Shown here one piece after another: positions 18,649 through 27,115 of a stretch of DNA of 64,000 nt. The DNA is from Clostridia bacterium (lineage in GTDB: Bacteria; Bacillota; Clostridia; Christensenellales; Aristaeellaceae), in NCBI GenBank assembly GCA_017395065.1, contig JAFPWH010000047.1:1-64000 (forward strand), in the 5' to 3' direction. The position numbers and the translations under genes were made by a program. The notes below the pieces were generated by a model. It worked only from the letters and a program-made list of their open reading frames with translations, made no database searches and was not told the DNA's origin. The first letter of the stretch is position 1. Each line of letters starts with the position of its first letter.

Positions 18649-19158
18649 TTATTCGGCCGCGCCGGCCAGAAGCTTTTCGATGCCGTCCATGAGCATCTGC
18701 CTTTGCAGTCCGCCCACGACGTAATCGCTGATGATCCCGTCCGCGCCGATAAACCAGGTCATGGGGATGTATTCGCCCAGATACCCGGCTTCGTACGTGG
18801 CGTATTCGGGATCGAAATACACGGGGAAGCTGTAACCGTTATTCTGAACGAAGGCCTTGGCGCCCTCGACCGTTTCGCTTTGCCCGTCCGCAAGGTCGAT
18901 CATCATAAACACCACGTCCTCGCCGTAGAGCGCGAACGCCTCGTCAAAATACGGAAGCTCTGCCCTGCAGGGCGGACACCAGGTCGCCCATATGTTGAGG
19001 ACCACGGGCTTGCCCTGCATAAGCTCAAACAGCGTGACCTCGTTGCCTTCGCCGTCGAGCAGCTGAAGGTCCACCGCGTTCATCGCCTCGTCCTCCGCGA
19101 AGGCAAAGAGCGTGAACGCGCATGCAAGCGCAAGAAGCAATGCGCCGAATCTTTTCAT
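18649..19158 (-). CDS. Secreted TlpA/ResA-like thiol-disulfide oxidoreductase
   Basis: A 169-residue thioredoxin-fold protein. The start at 19158 (MKRFGALLL) follows AGGAGG; an in-frame extension upstream lacks a site. A type I signal peptide ends near AFA-EDE. The redox motif is WATWCPPCRAEL, the WCPPC form typical of extracytoplasmic TlpA/ResA proteins that reduce disulfides. The cis-Pro loop is EYIPMTWFIG. It stands alone with its own terminator, so no partner such as cytochrome maturation genes is indicated. Confidence 0.9.
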   Translation of the reverse strand: MKRFGALLLALACAFTLFAFAEDEAMNAVDLQLLDGEGNEVTLFELMQGKPVVLNIWATWCPPCRAELPYFDEAFALYGEDVVFMMIDLADGQSETVEGAKAFVQNNGYSFPVYFDPEYATYEAGYLGEYIPMTWFIGADGIISDYVVGGLQRQMLMDGIEKLLAGAAE

Positions 19159-19279
19159 AATTATATCCTCCTGTGTGATGATGCTGCGATTATACACCCG
19201 GCAGGCCGTTTCGTCAATCTCCCAATAAAAAACCGGCTGCCGCGGGACACAGTTAACGTTAGCTTAATACCGCTTTTTC

Positions 19280-19308
19280 TTGCGCCAAGCCGCTCGGAAC
19301 GGTATAAT
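19280..19308 (+). promoter_or_regulatory. Promoter of the GH78 gene
   Basis: TTGCGC (19280-19285), 17 bp, TATAAT (19303-19308), about 58 bp before the ATG at 19367. Confidence 0.7.
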
Positions 19309-19366
19309 TACAGACAGAGAAACCGCCGAATATAGCTTGCGGCTTGCGCCGGGAGGGGACGAAACC

Positions 19367-21919
19367 ATGAGACCGTACAACATCAGGATCGAATACGGAA
19401 AAACCGACGAAAACAGGATCCAGATCACCGAGTCGCCCGACCCCGTTTTCGGCTGGGCGCTCGCTGGAAACGAAAACGAAGCGCCGTCCCATTGCCGCGT
19501 TTGCGTGTCCCGCGGCGGCAGGACCGTGTGGGACACGGGGCTTCTGCGCGGAGACGTGCAGCAGGTGCGCTACGCGGGAGAAAAGCTGAGAACGGGCGAC
19601 GTTTACACCTTTAATGTGGAAGTCTCCGATGAAAACGGGAAGACCGCTTCCGATACCCGCTCGTTCTGCCCGGGCACGCTGGACTTCTGGCCGGGCAAGT
19701 GGCTTTCCGACCCGGAGGACAGGAACGGGGCTGTACTTTCCTTCTTTAAGGATTTCGATCTGCCGGACGGCTGCACCTCGGCCTGCCTGTTCGTGTGCGG
19801 GCTTGGCTACCACAAGGTATCCGTAAACGGGCGCGAGATCTTTTCCGACCCGATGAACCCGGCGTTCAGCGAATACGAGGAGCGGGCGTATTACAGCGTG
19901 CTTCCCGATGTCCAGGGCTTCTTAAAAAGCGGCCGGAACCGCCTGGGCGTCCGCGTTGCGGCAGGCTGGCGAAATCCAAAGATCGTGTGCTACGATCTGG
20001 TCGGTCGCGTGCCCGCGTACGCCGGAAGGACCGTGATGAGCGCAGCGCTTAAGATGACGCTTTCCGACGGCAGCGAAAAATGGCTCCTGAGCGACGAAAG
20101 CTGGGGCTTGTTCTACGACGCGGTCACCTATTCGGACATCTTCATGGGGGAGACGCTCGACGCGGGGAGGCTCGTCCCCGACCGGGCAAAGGCGTCCGGG
20201 AAGATCGAAAACGTCCTTGCGCCCGAAATTGTGCCCTGCCCCGCGAAAAAGCTCTGTCCGCAGACGCTCGAAACAGTAAAGCCGCAGGAAATCTACGCCC
20301 CGCGCAGCGCGTTCAGGATAGCAAGCGGCGTCTGGGCGGTCGATTTCGGCCAGAACATCGCGGGCGTGTGCCGCCTGAAAATTCCGCGGGACATTCCGTC
20401 CGGCACGAAGATCGTGATCAGGCAGATCGAATTTCTGGACGAGGACGGGCGGCTGTATTTGCAACAGCTCAGGCACGCCGAGGCGGTCGACACCTACATC
20501 GCCGCGGGAAACGGCCGCGACCCCGAATACTGGCAGCTGGAATTCACCTATCACGGCTTCCGCTATGCGGAGGTCTTCGGCTATCCCGGCGCGCTGCTCA
20601 GGGACGACATCTGCGCGGTCAGCCTCTATACCGACGTCGAAAAGGCGAGCAGCTTTACCTGCGGCGAGCCGATCGCAAACAGCTTTGCGCACATCGCGCG
20701 CCAAACCGAGAAGGCCAACATCCATTCGATCCTCACGGACTGCCCGCAACGGGACGAAAGAATGGGCTGGATGAACGACGCGACCGTCCGCTTTGAGGCG
20801 ACGCCCTACGTGTTCGACGTCGGCCGCCTGTTCCCCAAGGTCGTGCGCGACATTATGGACGTGCAGGGCCCGGACGGCAGCATCACCTGCACAGCGCCCT
20901 TCGCCTTCGGTTCGCGGCCCGCAGACCCCGTGTGCTCGTCCTTCCTCGTGGCAGGATGGCAGGCGTGGCTCCACACCGGCAACAGGGACATCCTGCGGGA
21001 GGCCTATCCCGCCTTCCGCGCATGGAACGACTGCCTTGAAAAACACAGCGAGGGCGGCCTCGTCGATTACAGCCATTACGGCGACTGGGCCGGGCCGGCC
21101 TACGCGTGCGAAAGCGAGGAGCGGGCGCGCTCCGCCGTGACGCCGGGCGTGCTGATGTCCACGGGCTATCACTACTATAACGCCGTGCTGCTTGGCAAAA
21201 TGGCCGCCGTACTCGGCGACGAAGCCGAGGAAAAGTGGCAAAAAGACAATGCGCGGCGCATACGCGAAGCGTTCCTTGGCAAATGGTACGATCCCGCGAC
21301 CGGCACGGTGGGCACGGGCTCGCAGGCGTGCCAGGCCTTCGCGCTGTGGCTGGACATACTGCCCGAAGAGGGCAGGCAGAAGGCCGCGGAGCTCATGCGC
21401 CGTGACCTCGTAAAGCGCGATTACCGCTTTACGACGGGCAATCTGTGCACCCGCTATCTGCTCGAGCAGCTTGCGCGCTACGGCTACGTCGAAGACGCGT
21501 GGCGGCTTATTTGCCGTCAGGAATACCCGTCCTTCGGCTACATGCTGCAAAACGAGGCCACCACGGTCTGGGAGCGCTTCGAGCTCAAGAAAAACTGCGG
21601 CATGAATTCCCACAACCACCCGATGCACGCCTCGTCCTACCGCTTTCTGTATGCCTGCCTGTGCGGCCTCACGCCGACCGACGGCGGCTGGCGGCGCTTC
21701 TCTGTTAAGCCCGTGCTGCCCGAAAAGCTGCTCAGCGCCTCCGCGACCGTCGAAACGCCGCTTGGCGACGTGACGCTGCGCTGGGTAAAGCGCTACGGGG
21801 CGATCCACGTCTACCTCTCCGTCCCCTTCGGCGCCGAGGCCGACGTCACCCTGCCCTGGGGCGAACGCGAAACGGCGCAGCCGGGCTTTCATCATTACTG
21901 CCATCCGCTGGAACGATAG
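19367..21919 (+). CDS. Alpha-L-rhamnosidase (GH78), intracellular
   Basis: An 850-residue inverting glycosidase predicted to release terminal alpha-L-rhamnose. The ATG at 19367 lies 8 nt behind GGGAGGGG; a longer upstream frame has no site. N-terminal beta-sandwich domains (with FNVEVSDENG and a GLGYHKVSVNG rhamnosidase-N motif) precede the (alpha/alpha)6 barrel. The barrel carries DCPQRDERMGW (from residue 458), the region with the family's acidic catalytic residues, and NEATTVWERFE (Glu736 is the likely base). There is no signal peptide, so it acts on imported oligosaccharides. It is monocistronic and convergent with the giant gene at 22003. Confidence 0.93.
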   Translation: MRPYNIRIEYGKTDENRIQITESPDPVFGWALAGNENEAPSHCRVCVSRGGRTVWDTGLLRGDVQQVRYAGEKLRTGDVYTFNVEVSDENGKTASDTRSFCPGTLDFWPGKWLSDPEDRNGAVLSFFKDFDLPDGCTSACLFVCGLGYHKVSVNGREIFSDPMNPAFSEYEERAYYSVLPDVQGFLKSGRNRLGVRVAAGWRNPKIVCYDLVGRVPAYAGRTVMSAALKMTLSDGSEKWLLSDESWGLFYDAVTYSDIFMGETLDAGRLVPDRAKASGKIENVLAPEIVPCPAKKLCPQTLETVKPQEIYAPRSAFRIASGVWAVDFGQNIAGVCRLKIPRDIPSGTKIVIRQIEFLDEDGRLYLQQLRHAEAVDTYIAAGNGRDPEYWQLEFTYHGFRYAEVFGYPGALLRDDICAVSLYTDVEKASSFTCGEPIANSFAHIARQTEKANIHSILTDCPQRDERMGWMNDATVRFEATPYVFDVGRLFPKVVRDIMDVQGPDGSITCTAPFAFGSRPADPVCSSFLVAGWQAWLHTGNRDILREAYPAFRAWNDCLEKHSEGGLVDYSHYGDWAGPAYACESEERARSAVTPGVLMSTGYHYYNAVLLGKMAAVLGDEAEEKWQKDNARRIREAFLGKWYDPATGTVGTGSQACQAFALWLDILPEEGRQKAAELMRRDLVKRDYRFTTGNLCTRYLLEQLARYGYVEDAWRLICRQEYPSFGYMLQNEATTVWERFELKKNCGMNSHNHPMHASSYRFLYACLCGLTPTDGGWRRFSVKPVLPEKLLSASATVETPLGDVTLRWVKRYGAIHVYLSVPFGAEADVTLPWGERETAQPGFHHYCHPLER

Positions 21920-21938
21920 GGGAGTACCCTTTCAACGT

Positions 21939-21979
21939 AAAAAAAGGCTCCGGTCCCCGCAATCGGGTCCGGAGCCTTT
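21939..21979. terminator. Bidirectional terminator between convergent genes
   Basis: The 8-bp stem GGCTCCGG/CCGGAGCC (21946-21953, 21969-21976) is bounded by AAAAAAA on the left and TTT on the right. On the minus strand it ends with T7, so it is strong for the gene at 22003. On the plus strand the T run is short and termination of the GH78 transcript is probably weaker. Confidence 0.8.
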
Positions 21980-22002
21980 CATCGGCCGGATGCCTGTATT
22001 CG

Positions 22003-25000
22003 TCAGTTCACAGCCTCGAAGTCGAAGCCGTACATGTCCGCAAAGTCCTCCGCGTAGCTTCCTGCCTCGCCCCGGATCGTAAGACCGCTCACGTTGCTGA
22101 AAGCGTTGTACGCGATCGACGTGCAGCTTGCGGGAATGTAGATCAAAGTAAGGTTCGGGCAGTTCGCAAACGCCATGCCGCCGATGGTCTGAAGGCCGTC
22201 CGGCAGCTTCACGCTCGCAGCGGCGATGCCGATAAATGCCCTGGTCTTGATCTGCTTCATGTACGCGGGCAGTATGAAATCGTACTCGGAGGCGGGACCG
22301 CTGATCAGCTCAAAGGCGATTTGATTGTCGACGGCGTAAGTATGTGCCGCGGAACCGCTGTAGCAGCGGATAACGACGCCCGGACAGCTGTCGAAGGCGC
22401 TTTCACCGATGCTCGTCACGCTCGCCGGGATCGTGATTTCGGAGAGCGAAGCGCAGTACGCAAAGCAGCCAGAGCCGATCTGACCAAGACCGTCGGGCAG
22501 CTCGAGCGACGTAAGTGCGCAATACGCAAACGCGGTGTTGCCGATCGTCTGAAGGCCTTCGGGAAGCGTGATGCTGCTCAGCAGCGTACAATTGTTGAAC
22601 GCCGCCTCGGGGATTTCCGTTACGCCTTCGGGAACGGCGATTTGGGTCAACTTCTTGCAGTACCCGAATGCCGAGTAGCCGATGGACGTGAGATTCGCAG
22701 GCAGCGTGATGCTGCTTAGGCTTTCCGCGTGATAGAAGGCCATCTGGCCGATACTCGTTACGCTATCCGGCAAGGTCACGCTCGTCAGGTTCGTGCAGTT
22801 GCGGAAGGCGTTTTTGCCGATGCTCGTCGCGCCGGGGTTCACGATCACCTGCGTGATTTCGGTCAGATGATCCTTCCACGGCTGGGCTAAGCCGCTCGGG
22901 GAATCGACCATCGCGCCGGTGCCGGAGATCGTGAGCACGCCGTCCGAAAGCACATACGTAAGGCTGTCGCCGCAGGAGCCGGTTACGGTCGATTCGGGGT
23001 AGGTAACGGTGAAGGAGGCAAAGATGTCTTCATCATAGTTCAGCACGAGAGACATAAAGGTTTCACCGTTGCGGGAATAGGTACATAGAAGCTCCAAGGT
23101 TGCGGTGTAAGTCTGCGTCGTTTCCCAAAGATCTTCTATTCCGTTCGGCATCAGCTTCAAGTGAAGTGCGGCACCGTTGTAGCGCGTGTGTGTCTCGAAA
23201 TTGAGGGATACCCATTGCTCGTTGTTCTCGTAGCTTTCTATGCTTGCCGTGGCGCCGTCGACCAGGGAAGTAGCTTCGAGCGCCGTAAACGGCAATGCCT
23301 GTGCGCCTTCGATGTACGTAGGTGCATAATTGACCGGCATCGAGAGAATGTCATATTTGCCCTGACCGGAAACGGATATGTCCATTTCTACGCTGCCGTC
23401 GCCGTTTGTGTGCACGTTGCCGATGGTCCATTGCATTTGTTTGTTGACGAATACATCGAACGTGCAACTGATGCCCGGATTATCGGCTGAGTAAATGGTG
23501 TACGAGCTTTCACCGACATTGAGAGCTGTGATCTGTCCCTCGCTGTCGACGTGAATGATGCCGTCGTCATATTCGGGATAGATGATGCCTTTATTGGTCG
23601 CATTCTCGGGCTCGAAGGTTATCCAATCGCTAAAATACGTGCTGGTATCGCCGAGCCACAGGGTCATATAATCTTCCAACAGGCTCATGGATGTTACCGG
23701 CACATACTCCGCTACCGGATAATAGAACAGCACGTTGCTGACGTCGCCGTTTGCGTCCACAGCCCAGCAGACCATCTCTTTGCCGGCGTCGTATACCTCT
23801 ACGGGCAGCACGATCTGATAAGCGCCGTCCACGTAACTGCAGTCAGTATTCTTCTGATTGAAGAAAGATTGATATTGGTAACAGGCATAGTAGAGTGTAA
23901 ACCGGCGAGAAGAACGTACAGTAAGCCCGCTTTGCGGCGTAACGACCTGACTGTCGTCATAACTTATCGTGAAGCTCTCGTCCGGACTTGCCGGGTTGAT
24001 ATAGTAATCTTTACTGGCGGCAATGGCGGTGTTGGTATAATCGCGGGCAACAATGTACATGGTGCTGAAACCGACGTCCGGCGCTATGGCCAACGTGTGT
24101 TGAGGTTCGTCCAATATAATAGTCTGAGGGGACCGGTTTTCAAAAACCAGTTCATAATAGTCGACACCCTCTACATCGTCCCAGCTATAGGTCGTTTCTT
24201 TGAGCTCGAAAGGAGTGCTTACGCCGAAATCGGTCAATAATGCACCGTCTGCCCTTACATTTCCGATGGTCGGCAAATCTGTGATTTCGATATCCACAAT
24301 ATTGCTCACGTGGCCGGTATTATCTGCTATCCAGTAGGAGAGATAATTCCATTCCGGTACATCGTTGCTATACCATTTTCTGACGCTGAATTGGTTGTCG
24401 TCATTGGTATCAAACTGTTTGGCGTTTGCTTCCCATGCGAACAAAGAATCCCCGGAACTGTAATACAGTTTGCCGTTGTCAGAGGAAGTGAACCAGAACG
24501 GAACGCCGCTTTGGGCAGTTTCGCTGTCACAGCTCAATGAAATCGTTGAACTCGGCTGCTCAAGACTTACGGTGTACATACTACTGTGACCGATTAAGTT
24601 CCAATCGGCGTCATATGCTTCCACATACAGGTCGATATTGTCGTAGAAAGGATGTATGGCAATATCACATTGAGTTTCCGTCCCTGAGAATGCACTGCTC
24701 AGACTGCCGTATTCGCCGTAGATCTCATAATACTCAGCATTATCCACGCTGTCCCACTCAAAGTGAATGGGAATCATGGAACAGAGCGTCGTATGGTCGC
24801 TCAGCTGTACACCGTCGGCCATGAAGCTCTCGATTTCCGGTACATCCAGTTCGGTAGAAGGGGTATATTCTATTACAAACCCTTTCGGTGTGGTACTGTC
24901 GACATTAAAGTCGTTCCACTTATTTATGGTGGACCATTGTGTCTGATTGCTCGAACCGTAAATTCCGAGATAGTTTTCCTGAGAACCGTATTTATTCACA

Positions 25001-26847
25001 CCGCTGGGTTCATCATCATCCCACCTCGAATCGTCAAGGTCGATTATTTTGCCGCTCAGCCACCGCCAAGTACCGCTCAAATTGTTGCCACCCAGCCAGC
25101 ATGCTTTGCCGAAGGAATCGACCAGGGCTTCGATAAGAGCTTGTTCGTTGGCGCTGTCTCCATCCATGCAGGCCAACTGCCAGCCCTCACCATAACTCTG
25201 CGCATAAGTATTCGCGTTTTCCCAGGAAATGTTGCCGCTGATCAGTAGATAAATGTGGCCGTTTGATTCATCTATTCTTTGACCGAATTCAGTTAATCCG
25301 GTCTCGTTCACTTTCGGCAGAACCTTAGAACTGATTAACGCATCACATACGCTGCACCTTAATTCCTGCAGACCGGTCTGTGAAGTGGTCGGTTCCGTAA
25401 CGGTGATCCATGCGCCGGGAGTGTGACCAAGCGCGGGAATGTCTTCGTATTTTGACAAAAGACAGAAGCATTTATCGCAATATGAGTAGCTTTCACCGAC
25501 TTCAGTACAAGTAGGCTCTACTACCGTTACGCTGTATGTCGGCGTATGTGAACAGCTTTGGTTGACCACGATCGCACCGCCGCTTATAGTATAAACGTTT
25601 GTGCCGTATTCGTTATAGAAATCAAATGTAAGATTGTAAGAACCGATGCTCCATGTGGAAGTATCAAGCAGGCTTAAAGATGAAAAACGGGAGAAGTCCA
25701 CCCTGTTTGTCAACACATTGTTGATCAAGTATTGTGTCCGCGTCTCTCCGGTGTCAGAGTTCTCAAGTGTAACTTCGACCTCTGCAATTCTTGTCGCGGA
25801 TTCAAGATATCCATAGAAAGTGAAAGACTTGCCGTATTCACGCCAACCGAAGGGTAACAACTCGTTTCTGACATAAATATAGTCCGATGCTTCATTGCCT
25901 ACTTGAATCAATAAAGTATCTTTAACGGCGGCAGAAGACGAATTTTTTCCGTCTGCGATGGCTGTTGCCGTAATCGTTGCGTTGCCGTTGGCGACTGCTG
26001 TAATTTCACCGCTATACTTGTCGACCTGCGCCACAGAGGGGTCGCTGCTCGTCCATATCAGTACGTCGCAGAAGGCGTTGGACGGTGTAACGGTAACGGA
26101 AGGAACTACTTTCGACCCGGCTTCAAGTACGATTACATCGGAAGTGATGCTTACTCCGGTCACGGGCGTTGGACTGCTGTAAGATGAAACGGCAGACCAA
26201 TTCGGATGGAAAAACCCGAGAACGTTCTTTTTTCCTACTGTAGGAGTAACTGCGCTGCCATATGAATGCGTGCCGCTGTATTTGGTTGTTTTGGTGTAGT
26301 TGCCGCTTAGATAGGTGAACTTGTGCGTTGAAGTGTTCACACTTGTTACGATGCCGACATGGCTTGCTCTCGACAAACTCTTGCTGTTCCAACACATTGT
26401 GACAATATCGCCGACTTTTGGAACGTAGCTTGGATCGTAAGTCCCGTTGGCTTGCCAATCATATGTCTTGCCTGAAACGGTCAGCGTCGTTACCAGACTG
26501 TGAAACCTGCTGTCGGTAGGGTTGGACCATTTATCGGCGCCGGCACTGCGGGGAATCACAGAGCTGTTAATGCCCATTTTCTTGGCAACGGCTGATACAA
26601 AATCTGCACACCATGCCCTGCTTCCGTAAGCGCCCCTTGTGTAGATGGAAAACCAAATGTCGTTATTGCCGTAGTAATTATCCTCACGAATAAAGAGCTT
26701 TGCTGCATCTGCATATGCATTGCCGCCCGTCGAGTCTGAAACTGCAAGCGCTTTCTGAGAGAAAAGCATCATGCATATTGAGACGATGAGTACTGCAGCA
26801 AGAATCCAACAAACGGATTGCATGAACCCTCGAACAGCTTTTTTCAT
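22003..26847 (-). CDS. Secreted CHAP / C-type-lectin-like / Big_2 / leucine-rich-repeat giant protein
   Basis: The protein has 1614 residues. Residues 1-36 form a signal peptide or anchor. A CHAP-like amidase domain (about 45-215) has Cys80 in AWCADFV and His163 in ASHVGIVT. A Big_2 domain follows (WTSSDPSVAQV). A Cys-rich stretch has paired CxxC motifs (SYCDKCFC; LRCSVCD). A C-type-lectin-like domain (about 530-680) includes ACWLGGNN and WRWLSG. Several Ig-like modules, a second Big_2 and a cohesin-like region come next. The C-terminal third has at least six BspA-type repeats (NCTNLTSVTLPDSVTSIG and similar). It is likely a cell-wall-active surface adhesin. The ATG follows GGGAGG. The 5' half is visibly more AT-rich than neighbours. 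Domain order is seen; the target (own wall, host or rival cell) is not known. Confidence 0.88.
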   Translation of the reverse strand: MKKAVRGFMQSVCWILAAVLIVSICMMLFSQKALAVSDSTGGNAYADAAKLFIREDNYYGNNDIWFSIYTRGAYGSRAWCADFVSAVAKKMGINSSVIPRSAGADKWSNPTDSRFHSLVTTLTVSGKTYDWQANGTYDPSYVPKVGDIVTMCWNSKSLSRASHVGIVTSVNTSTHKFTYLSGNYTKTTKYSGTHSYGSAVTPTVGKKNVLGFFHPNWSAVSSYSSPTPVTGVSITSDVIVLEAGSKVVPSVTVTPSNAFCDVLIWTSSDPSVAQVDKYSGEITAVANGNATITATAIADGKNSSSAAVKDTLLIQVGNEASDYIYVRNELLPFGWREYGKSFTFYGYLESATRIAEVEVTLENSDTGETRTQYLINNVLTNRVDFSRFSSLSLLDTSTWSIGSYNLTFDFYNEYGTNVYTISGGAIVVNQSCSHTPTYSVTVVEPTCTEVGESYSYCDKCFCLLSKYEDIPALGHTPGAWITVTEPTTSQTGLQELRCSVCDALISSKVLPKVNETGLTEFGQRIDESNGHIYLLISGNISWENANTYAQSYGEGWQLACMDGDSANEQALIEALVDSFGKACWLGGNNLSGTWRWLSGKIIDLDDSRWDDDEPSGVNKYGSQENYLGIYGSSNQTQWSTINKWNDFNVDSTTPKGFVIEYTPSTELDVPEIESFMADGVQLSDHTTLCSMIPIHFEWDSVDNAEYYEIYGEYGSLSSAFSGTETQCDIAIHPFYDNIDLYVEAYDADWNLIGHSSMYTVSLEQPSSTISLSCDSETAQSGVPFWFTSSDNGKLYYSSGDSLFAWEANAKQFDTNDDNQFSVRKWYSNDVPEWNYLSYWIADNTGHVSNIVDIEITDLPTIGNVRADGALLTDFGVSTPFELKETTYSWDDVEGVDYYELVFENRSPQTIILDEPQHTLAIAPDVGFSTMYIVARDYTNTAIAASKDYYINPASPDESFTISYDDSQVVTPQSGLTVRSSRRFTLYYACYQYQSFFNQKNTDCSYVDGAYQIVLPVEVYDAGKEMVCWAVDANGDVSNVLFYYPVAEYVPVTSMSLLEDYMTLWLGDTSTYFSDWITFEPENATNKGIIYPEYDDGIIHVDSEGQITALNVGESSYTIYSADNPGISCTFDVFVNKQMQWTIGNVHTNGDGSVEMDISVSGQGKYDILSMPVNYAPTYIEGAQALPFTALEATSLVDGATASIESYENNEQWVSLNFETHTRYNGAALHLKLMPNGIEDLWETTQTYTATLELLCTYSRNGETFMSLVLNYDEDIFASFTVTYPESTVTGSCGDSLTYVLSDGVLTISGTGAMVDSPSGLAQPWKDHLTEITQVIVNPGATSIGKNAFRNCTNLTSVTLPDSVTSIGQMAFYHAESLSSITLPANLTSIGYSAFGYCKKLTQIAVPEGVTEIPEAAFNNCTLLSSITLPEGLQTIGNTAFAYCALTSLELPDGLGQIGSGCFAYCASLSEITIPASVTSIGESAFDSCPGVVIRCYSGSAAHTYAVDNQIAFELISGPASEYDFILPAYMKQIKTRAFIGIAAASVKLPDGLQTIGGMAFANCPNLTLIYIPASCTSIAYNAFSNVSGLTIRGEAGSYAEDFADMYGFDFEAVN

Positions 26848-26933
26848 GAGTTGATATACCTCCCAATCATTAATTCAAATCGTCTTCGGATACATAATTG
26901 CAGAAATATCCAAAACTAACTTAGCTTCAACCT

Positions 26934-26962
26934 ATTATAGCAAAAATAACAGAGAAAAAGAA
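26934..26962 (-). promoter_or_regulatory. Promoter of the CHAP/lectin/LRR gene
   Basis: TATAAT (26939-26934) is preceded by TG, giving an extended -10 (TGCTATAAT). The -35 is weak (TTCTTT, 17 bp away). The 268-bp gap to the divergent NACHT gene is very AT-rich. Confidence 0.6.
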
Positions 26963-27054
26963 GTGAGAATAGAATATCTGGGAAAAAATATTTCTCGAAA
27001 ACAAATAAAAATACCGCATTTTAGAAATTTCCTTTCGTGTATTTTTTTCCGTGA

Positions 27055-27083
27055 TTGACAAGGCCGGAATTTAAAAATACAAT
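27055..27083 (+). promoter_or_regulatory. Promoter of the NACHT NTPase gene
   Basis: TTGACA (27055-27060), 17 bp, TACAAT (27078-27083), 32 bp before the ATG at 27116. A TATAAT also overlaps at 27083-27088 but would give a 22-bp spacer. Confidence 0.7.
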
Positions 27084-27115
27084 ATAATCAGAATTAGAAA
27101 TGGAGTGAAATCGCT

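Noticed and set aside
19922-21904. Minus-strand open frame opposite the GH78 gene
   Set aside because: No domain; the GH78 catalytic motifs are on the plus strand.
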